Source of the DNA: Paludisphaera rhizosphaerae
Lineage (GTDB): Bacteria > Planctomycetota > Planctomycetia > Isosphaerales > Isosphaeraceae
Length of the DNA: 64,000 nucleotides
Assembly: GCF_011065895.1 (NCBI RefSeq)
Contig: NZ_JAALCR010000023.1
Location: forward strand, 42,492 to 106,491
Direction: 5' to 3'
The notes beneath the pieces are model-generated. The model did no database searches and was not told the DNA's origin. It worked only from the letters and a program-made list of their open reading frames with translations. Within the stretch, counting starts at the first letter, position 1, and every line of letters starts with the position of its first letter. Shown here piece by piece: positions 1 to 9,600 of this stretch. The translations under genes and the position numbers were made by a program.

Positions 1-602
1 CGACCGATGAAGGTCCGACCCCCCCGCCTCATCCGCCCCTTCCGGATTTTGACATCCCCGTTCGGTGCGGCAGACTCTCGTATGAGTCGCCATTCCAACA
101 GTGGCGCCGGCCCCGATCCGTCTGAATCCACCCCTCCGATTCCACATCCCGCCGAAGAATTTCAGATTGGGGCTTGACGAAGGGAATCCTTACAGCCATC
201 ATTGACTGCGTGCATGGAGCCAATCATTATATCGTGCTGTGCCGCATCTGCATTCTCGGTGCCGTTCGGCGCGAGGGCGGGTGGGCCGGCGAGGGATCGA
301 GGGCGCGGCTGAGGTCCCAAGCGGGCCGGGCCGGGCTTTGAAACAAACGGAGTTCGTCCTGCTGCGATGCGGGGCGGCTCCTGCGGAATGAGTCGACGTC
401 GAGTGCGGGAGCGGGCGGCCTCGCGAGGGGCGGACGCGACGCGCTTCGCGGCCGGCGGGGGTGAAGGGCGTCGCGCCTTGCGCCGGGCCCGTGCGTGCGA
501 ATGAATCACCTTGATGAGAGGGGAGGACGGGTCAGGGTCGTCGCAACGGAACGCGGCGGAAACCCGAGACCAGTCCTCAACGCAAACCGGGGGAGTCTGT
601 CG
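1..602. other. Leader region without a convincing gene
   Basis: No reading frame here looks real. Those present are short, or are the tails of Arg/Gly/Val-rich antisense frames typical of GC-rich DNA. Around 170-230 the sequence becomes AT-richer and carries a plausible promoter. The stretch from 231 to 602 would then be a long untranslated leader of the giant gene, or its first part could be coding if the in-frame GTG at 495 is used. Confidence 0.5.
202..230 (+). promoter_or_regulatory. Candidate sigma-70-type promoter of the giant exported protein gene
   Basis: TTGACT (202-207) and CATTAT (225-230) are separated by 17 bases, in a locally AT-rich patch of an otherwise GC-rich region. The -35 matches 5 of 6 and the -10 matches 4 of 6 consensus positions. 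Planctomycete promoters are poorly defined, so this is an inference from the general consensus. Confidence 0.35.
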
Positions 603-3600
603 ATGGGGAGCTTCAACGCGGGTGGAAATGACCAGGGGCCCGATCGGCGTCGCGTCAAGAGGCAGGTGAAGCGGCAGGGCTCCCCCCGGCTCGAATGGCT
701 GGAGGGGCGCGTCCTGCTGGCGACCAACGCCCTCCAGGGCGGCAACCCGGTCTGGACGGCGACGTCGACGAACATCGCCGACGTCTCGCACGGGCCGATG
801 GCGCAGCTGGGCGGCCAGTTGATCGGGCTGTACCTGAAGCAGCAGTCGGGGATCAACAACACGCAGACGCTGCAGGATGCGTATCCCGCCCTGCAGATCA
901 GCAACGGCTCGGTGCTCGTCGGCCTGACGACGTGGGGGAACCTCAACTCGTTCCGCACGACGTTGACCAACCTCGGAATGAAGGTCACCGCGTCGAGCAC
1001 GACCTACGGCATGGTCAACGGCTGGGTGCCGATCAACCAGCTCTACTCGATCGCCCAGCTCCCCGGGCTGGTCAGCGGCCGACCGATCTACACGCCGCAC
1101 ACCTCGGCCTATCAGGGCGCGGCCCACAACCAGGCGTTGGAAGGACTTCAGGCCGACGTCGCCGCGACCAAGTACAACGTCACGGGCTCCGGCGTGACGG
1201 TCGGCGTCCTCAGCGACAGCTTCAACGCGCTGGGCGGATACGCCGCCGACGTGACCTCGGGCGACCTGCCGGCCAACGTCACCATTCTGCAGGACTACAG
1301 CGGCGGTGCGGACGAAGGCCGCGCCATGTCGCAGAACATCTATGACATCGCGCCGGGCGCCGGACTCCAGTTCGCGACCGCCTTCATCGACGATCTGAGC
1401 TTCGCCAACAACATCAAGGCATTGGCGGCGGCCGGGTCGGACATCATCGTCGACGACATCGGCTACGCCAACGAGCCGTTCTTCCAGGACGGCATCATCT
1501 CCCAGGCGGTCAACACCGTCGTCGGCCAGGGGGTCCCGTACTTCTCCGCGGCTGGCAACTCGCAGGACAGCGGCTACCTGTCGACGTTCCGGGGCGTCAC
1601 CACGACGATCACCGGCGTCAACAACGGGAACGCCGGCCGCTACATGAATTTCAACGGCGGCAGCGGCAACGTCGTCACGCAGCTGCCGATGACCACGACA
1701 GTGGCCGGCGCCTCGTTCATCTTCCAGTTCGACCAGCCGTTCGCCACCCAGCAGCCGGTGGGGACGGGCAACACGGTCACCTCGAACGTTCAGGTGTTCA
1801 TCCTGGACGCCAACGGCACCGTGGTGGCCAGCGGCAACAACGACACGACGGCCACCCAAGAGCCCTACCAGTTCGTCACGATCCCGAACGCCGGCACCTA
1901 CACGGTGGTCATCCAGGTCGTCAGCGGCGCCGACCCGGGCCACGTGCAAATGGTGGAGTGGGGTTCGGGCGTCACCTTCTCGCAGTCGTTCGGCTCGGCC
2001 GGCGGGACGTACTATCCGACCTCGTTCGGCCACTCCACGGCGGTGAACACGATCGGCGTCGGTGCGACCCCCTGGTGGGCGCCTTCGCCCTTCCTGAACC
2101 AGCAGCCGCTCGCCAGCGAGCCGTTCAGCTCGTTCGGGCCTTCGATCTACGTTCGCGACAGCAACGGCAAGCTGCTGAGCAAGGCTGTGATTCCGCAGAA
2201 CCCGTTGGTCACCGCCCCGGACGGCGGCAACACGACGTTCTTCGGTTCCGTCATCCAGACCAACAACCCGCCGTTCCCGGGCCAGCCGGCGACGACGACG
2301 AACCTCTCGCAGAACCTGCCGAGCTTCTTCGGCACGTCGTCGGCCGCGCCCAACGCGGCGGCGGTCGCGGCACTGATGATGTCTCGCGTCTCCGGCCTGA
2401 CGGTCGCCCAGGTCAAGGCCGGTCTGGTCGCCTCGGCCTCCGGGATGAACGGGGCAGGGACCGGCAACTGGAACGCTCAGGCCGGCTACGGTCTGATCAA
2501 CGCCGTTTCGGCGATCTCGGCGGTCGACGTGCTGACGGTCTCCAGCACCACGCCGGCGAACGTCGTCGCGACCACCGTTCCCAGCTACATCGACGTGACG
2601 TTCAGCAAGTCGGTGCAGGCCTCCACGCTGAGCGCGGGTGACCTCAAGTTCGTCGGCCTGCCGGCGGGGGTCACGGTCACGGTGGGGACGCCGATCCCCG
2701 TCGATGATCCGAAGAACCCGACCGTCGTCCGGTTCCCCATCACCATCTCCCGCAACCCCGCGGTGGCGGCGACGGCCAACGGAACCTACCAGTACGTCGT
2801 CACGGGCAACGTGATTTCCACGGACGGCTCCAAGCTCCAGCAGAGCGGCGTGATTGCGTTCCGGCTGCAGGACACGACGGCCCCGCAGATCGCCTCGACC
2901 TCGACGCTCGGCCGTCAGGTCTCGGTCACGTTCACCAAGCCGATGGACGCGACCACGATCACCAAGAACACGATCCTCGTCGCCCGTCAGAACGGGACCG
3001 GGACGTGGTCGGTGGTCCCCTCGCAGGATCCCCGCGTCACGCTGACGTACAACGCCTCCACCAAGACGGCGACGCTCGACTTCTCGGCGATGCCGCAGAC
3101 GTCGCTCCCGTCCGACCGCTACGCGATCATCGTCATCAGCGGGGCCAACGGCGTCCTCGACGTGGTCGGCAACCAGCTCGACGGCAACTTCTCGGGCGCC
3201 TTCCCATCCGGCGACGGCGTGGCCGGCGGCAACTTCCTTCAGGACCTGGGGACTCTCCTCGTCCAGGCTCCGGTCATCACCTCGTTCAGCCTCTCCTCGT
3301 CGTCGACGAACGACACGGGGATCCCGAGCGATTCCAACACGCGGCAGACGAAGCCGACGTTCATCGGCCAGGTCTACGCCAGCTTCCCGAACACGGTCTC
3401 GAATCTCAACTACTACGTTCAGTTCAACTCGCTGACCGGCGGAACCTTCAACCTGACCGTCGGCTCCGGGGGCCGGGGCTTCTCCGGCGGCTACAACGTC
3501 ACCGGGACCACCGACGCCAACGGCGCCTTCACCTTCACGGCGCCGACCGCGCTGCCCGAAGGCTTCCAGCGGGCTCGCGTCCTGGTCGTCGGCCAGTCCG

Positions 3601-6600
3601 ACACTCCGCCGCTGCCGGGATACGGCGCGACGCTCGATCGCGCCTTCCGTATCGACCTGACCTCGCCCACCATCACGGGCGTCGCTCAGCAAGACCAGTC
3701 GGCCTTCCCGGCCGGGACCAACGTGTCCACGCTCCCGGGGCTGTCGCTCTACGTTCAGGACGCCTCGATGCAGGCCGCCAGCTACCTGGCGACGCCGAGC
3801 AACGTGGTCTTCCCGGCGCTCGATCCCTCGACGGCCGTCAATCTGAGCAACTTCCAGCTCCAGGTCGTAACCGCCGACGGCACGACCCTGGACGTCTCCA
3901 ACTACATCACCAACGCCGTCTACGTCCCGCGGACGCCCACCTACGATGCGTCGGGCAACTACATCGCGACCTATCAGGGCCGCATCGACCTGACCTTCGC
4001 GCCGGGGCTCCCCGCCGGCACCTATCGGCTCCGGGCCTTCAGCAAGGGGACGACCGACGGCGTCTCTCACACCGGGCTGCTTGACGCGGCCGGCAACGCC
4101 CTGCTGAACGGCGGCTCCAGCGCTCCCAACTTCTCGTTCGCCTTCCGGCTCCAGAGCAGCGCCGCGTTCATCACCAACATGGTGATGACCGACTCGGCCA
4201 ATCAGTTCACCTACAACACGGTCGGCGGGCCCGGCTCCTACTACGATCTGGGGGCCGCGACCAGCACGACCGACGCCCGAGCCCTGGCCCCGCCCAAGGC
4301 CTGGATGTTCGACTTCTCCAACGCGCTGCCGCTCTACGATTCGTCCGGCAACAAGATCGACTACTCGACCAAGATCGAGCTGGTCCGCTCGGCCGACTCG
4401 GCCTTCTCGGCCCCGGACGGCAACTTCGGCGATCTCGGTCAGGACGGCAAGGGAGACAGCGGCACCGGTTTCACCAAGGTCACCGGCACTCAGGTCGCGC
4501 TCTACTGGCAGAACCCCACGACCGGCGTCTGGACCCTGGCCAACGCCAGCCATCCCCAGGGCACTCGCCTGGTGATGGTCGACTCCGCCGGCCTGAGCGT
4601 CGCCGACTACTACCGCGTCTACATGCCCAACCAGGTCGACTCGGCCGGCACCGACACGCGGTTCTACGACGTCTACGGCAACCAGGTCGACGGTGAATTC
4701 CTGGGGAACCCCACCAGCACCATTAGCACGCAGTTCCGGGGCTACTCGTCGGATCCCAGCCTGATCTACCCGGGCGATCGCAACGTCTACAACTACGAGA
4801 CCCTGCTCACGTCGGGCTACGCCTCGCCCGCTCCTGTCAGCCGGATGACCGGCGACGGCGTGGCCGGCGGCGCCTTCATGACGGGCTTCGTGGTCGCGGC
4901 CACCGATCACATCCTCTACACCCGGCCCGATTACCGCGAGGATCCGTTCGACTCGTCCACCGAGCCCGACGGCAGCCTGGCCCGGCCGTACTCGGCGCTC
5001 GCCGCCGAGGGCGACCCGACGAGCTCGCCGCAGAACCCGACCCACGATCCCAACGGCGGCCTCAACGACGGGTCCAACTTCCTCTCGGGATTCAATCCCA
5101 ACTACGACCGCAACGGCAACAGCCGGTTCGATCGCTCGGCCCTTTATGCGGCCTCGCAGCTCGCCTATTCCGGTCCTGTCGTGATCGTCGCGGTCCCGGG
5201 GACCCCGCAGCGGAATCCAACCACCGGCGTCGTGACCCAGGAGCCCTTCGTCCTCCAGGCGCCGTCCGGGTCGAATACGTGGAACGACGCCAGCGCGTCG
5301 ATCCCCTTCGACACGACCCTGGTTTTCACGCCGGGGACGACGTTGAAGTCGCTGAACGCCTCACTGTTCGTGCAGAACCAGGGGGCGGCTCTCCAGGTTC
5401 AGGGGAACTCGGTCAACCGCGTGAACTTCACGTCGTACAACGACGCGTCGGTCGGCGGGGCCACCAACGGCAACCCCAACACGACTCCTCGGGCCGGCGA
5501 CTGGGGCGGCATCGTCTATCGCAGCTACAACCAGTCGGCCGGGACCAGGTCGACCGACGTCAGCTTCCCGGTCGACGGCGTCCTGCTCGGAGCCCCCGCA
5601 ACCTCGACCGGCGCGGCTCAGCCGGCGATCGCCGGGGCCGACGAGCTGATGTCGCGGATCAACTTCGCCAACATCCTGTACGGCGGCGGCGCCGTTCCGC
5701 GAACCTCCGGCACCACTTACAGCGCCGTGACGCTGTACAACAGCCGGCCGTCGGTGATGAACACGAACATCGCCTTCACCGGCGGTTCGGGAAGCACCCA
5801 GGCCGCCATCGGCGCCGACCTGGACTCGTTCCTTGACGACGACGTCGCTCGGGGCCCGCTGATCCGCCGCGCGACGGTCGCGAGCAACAGCCTCAACGGC
5901 ATCTGGATGATGGCCCAGGGGAACGGCTTCATCGAGGCGACCGACGCGACTCGGCTGTCCGACACCAACTTCAGCGCGACGCCGGCGCACTACGCCCTCT
6001 TCCAGCCGCTGCCGTTGATCGTGCTGGCTCAGCTGATCGTCGGTCAGCAGTACGAGGTGAACTCCGGCGGCAGCACGAAGTTCGTCAACAACCGGCTCTA
6101 CGTCGACTCCGGCTCGATGCTCCGCATGGGCGAGAACACCTCGCTGAGCGTCATCAACTCCCAGGCCAGCCTGAACGTCGGCTCGCGTGACTACATCACC
6201 AAGTTCGACGCCGACAACGACTATAGCCCTGAGAGCAGCAATTTCAAGGCGGAGAGCGCCAGCGATCCCCAGGTGCTGTTCACCTCGATCTACGACAACA
6301 ACGCCACGACCTCCCTCGTCACCACCCCGATCAACGTCACCGGGAACACCACCCCGGTGACGCTTAAGCCTGCGATGTGGGGCGGCGTCGGCATCCAGAG
6401 CGGCGCCCAGGCAGTTATCAACGCGGCGACGTTCCAGTACGGCGGTGGTTCGATCAACACGGCCGACGTCACCATGCCGACCCAGTCGGTCCTGGCGTTC
6501 ATCACCAACCAGACCTTCTTCGACGTCTTCGCCGGTTTCGGCGATCTCGGTACCCGGGTCTACGTTACCAACAATAACTTCTACAACAACTTCGACGCGG

Positions 6601-9600
6601 CGATGCAGATCGAGCCCGACGGCCTCCTGGCCGGCGATACGCTCCGTCCGCTCCAGTCCGGCCACCCGTTCCTCCGCGGCAACGTCATGAAGGGGAACGG
6701 CATCGACGGCCTGGCGGTTCTGGCCGCTCGAGGCTATCTCCAGAACGCCAGCTCGAATTACGCGGTGATCGGGCCGAAGGAAGCGAACCTGCAACCCTTC
6801 TCGTCGGGCAACCAGACTGTCGACGCCCTCTGGGATTTGACCGACATCACCTACGTCCTCCGCGGGACGATCGTCCTCGACGGCCGCCAGCGGCCGCAGC
6901 CTGACACCACGTTCACCACGCCTCCGGGCCCGAACGTCTCGCTCACGATCCAAGCCGCCCTTCCCGGCACGCTGTTGGCCGACGGCACCACCGTCCCCAG
7001 CCCTGGCGCCTCGGTGGTGGTCAAACTGCTCAGCGAGAACAACACCCAGGGGGCCGGGACGATCGACGTGAACGGTTCGACGGGAGCGCCCGCCTCTTTG
7101 CAGGCCGGTGCGGGCTTCATCGCCGGCGTCGACGATGCGACCGATCCCAATTCCAGCCCACTCGTCGACCCGGGCGTTTGGAGCCAGATCCGGATCCTCG
7201 GCGTCCCCGGCAACCAGAGCACCGGTCAGCAGCGCGTGCCCGTCATTATCACGTCGTTGCGTGACACAACGGTCGGTACGACGGCCCGCGGCGTGGTCAA
7301 CAACCAGATCCTCAACAGCTATCCCGTCGGCCCGACGACGAAGTTCGCCGGCCAGAGCCTCTCGGTCCCGCAGCCCGGCGACGGCGGCTACATCTACATC
7401 GGGGCGAACTCCGAGACGAGCTACGACCTCAACGACCCTCGTCAGGGAAGCCTGATCGACAACGCCGACATCCGCTACATGACGCGGATCGAGATCCAGG
7501 GCGGCGGCATCATCGACGGCGTCCCGACCAACCCCGCCCCGAGCGTGGGTCAGTACTGGCAAATGAAGTCGGGCTACTTTTTCAATCAGCTGACAGGCAC
7601 CTACGATCCCGTCTACCAGTTAAACGCCAGGATGGCCGTGCGGATCTCCGACTCCCACCTCGATTCGTTCCAGGACGCTGGCGTCTACGTTCACCCGATC
7701 CCGGCTAACGCGATCGTGAACGGCGTCCGCGGCAGCTTCCGCGGCCAGGGCGTGACGCTGTACATGTACAACAACACGGTCTCCAACACGCCGATCGGCG
7801 TGGCGGTCTACTCGGAGACGGGAGACAACACGACCGGCCAGTCGCCGATGATGCTGGTGTTGGTGAACAACACCTTCTACAACAACTCGCTCTTCGGCGT
7901 GCATACCGTCGCCCCGGCCTACAACGGCCAAAACTCGAACTCACACGTCTACTCGCTGTTGATGAACAACATCTTCAGTAACATCAGCGGAACGGGCGTG
8001 CAGTTCGACGGTATGCAGTGGAACAGCCAACTTCAGTACAACCTGTTCTACAACAACGGCGCGAACGTCGTCTCGAACAGCGCCAGCGGCGGCTTCGCCG
8101 GCAACATCGGGGCGAAGTACGGCAATCCCTTGTTCGTCGACGCCGCCAACCGGAACTTCGCGCTCCAGGCCGGGTCCGCGGCGATCGATTCGGGTCGCAG
8201 CGAAATCGGCCAGAACGCGGCCGGCAACGCCATCTACCCGACGGTGACGCAGACCACCACCGGCCTGATTTACGGGCCCCGAACCAATCCCGGCTTGCTG
8301 ACCGGGGCGCAGCAGGCGGGTGCCTCGGGCATCACCGGCGGCAACTCGTTCATCACCGACCCGCGGCAGATCGTCACGCTCCCCGGTTCGGGCCTGTTCA
8401 GCTTCAACGACCTGTGGGTGCCGTCGCTGACTCTCCCCGCCGGCGCCGACCCCGGCCCGTCTTACGCGAGCGGCGGGTTCTTCTACGTGCCGGTCTCGAA
8501 GGCGTCGTTGGGCCGTCGCGACCTCGCGGGCTACATCCGTAACGACGATCCGGGCGTCACCAACACCGGCACGGGCGCCAACCCGTTCACCGACATCGGC
8601 GCCTATGAGTACATCAACCTGAACGCCCCGACGGTCACGGCCGTCACGGCGATCTACGCCGGCGCCGGCGGCGTCTACACGACGAAGAACTTCTACTCGG
8701 TCGGCGGCGTCTCCGGCTCGAACCAGACGCCCGCCTACGTCCAGTTCAACTTCAACAGCCCGATCGACCTGACGAGCGTCAACGCCAACTCGGTGAAGCT
8801 CCAGGCCCTGGGCGTGACCGGCAACAACGTCGCCGGCTCGTTCATCAGCCTCGCCGGTCTGATCACCGCGGGGAACGCCTCCAACGGCTACTACATCCGC
8901 GTCTCGCTGGGGGCGGCTGGCATCTCGCTGAAGAGCGACGCCTACCGGTTCGTCCTCTTCGGCGACGGGTCGAGCATCGTCACCAACACCGAGGGCGTCG
9001 CCCTCGACGGTGAGAACCTCACCAACAACAACAACCCCGCGACGGGCGTGCAGAAGGCCCTCCCCTCGGGCAACGGCCAGCCGGGCGGGAACTTCTACAC
9101 CAACTTCATCATCAACACGGTCGCCTCGTCGATCGTGTCGGGGAGCTTCGGCCTCTCGTCGGCGACGGACAGCAACGTGGTCGGCGACTCGGTCACGAAC
9201 TTCACCAAGCCGTCGTTCGTCGGCCAGATCGCCAACGCGAACACGGCTCTGGTGCCCCTCAACGGCCAGACGGTCATCCTGGACGTCGGCGTCGTCGCTC
9301 TCGACGGCAACGGCAACACGACGACCTACTGGGATCCGACCTCGGCTCCGTCGAACCTCGCCGGGTTCATCCGGCAGAACGCCGGCTCCGCGCTGACCAA
9401 CGCCACCGGGGCCTTCACGGTCACGGTCGGGACGAACGGGGCGTCGATCCCCTACTTCCCGTCGACCGCGGGCCTGCTCTCCTCGCCGTACAACGTCGGT
9501 TCGAGCGGCAATCTGATCCCGATCCCGGGGACCGTCGGCGGCTACTACGTCGCCCGCGTCCGGGTGGTGGATCAGAGCGGCAACGTCTCGAACAACACGC

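Noticed and set aside
162..5045. 1,627-residue minus-strand frame antisense to the giant gene (also 5361-7562 and 7941-10823)
   Set aside because: Arg/Val/Gly-rich composition without domains or hydrophobic pattern; an open shadow of GC-rich codons of the plus-strand gene, which has clear motifs.
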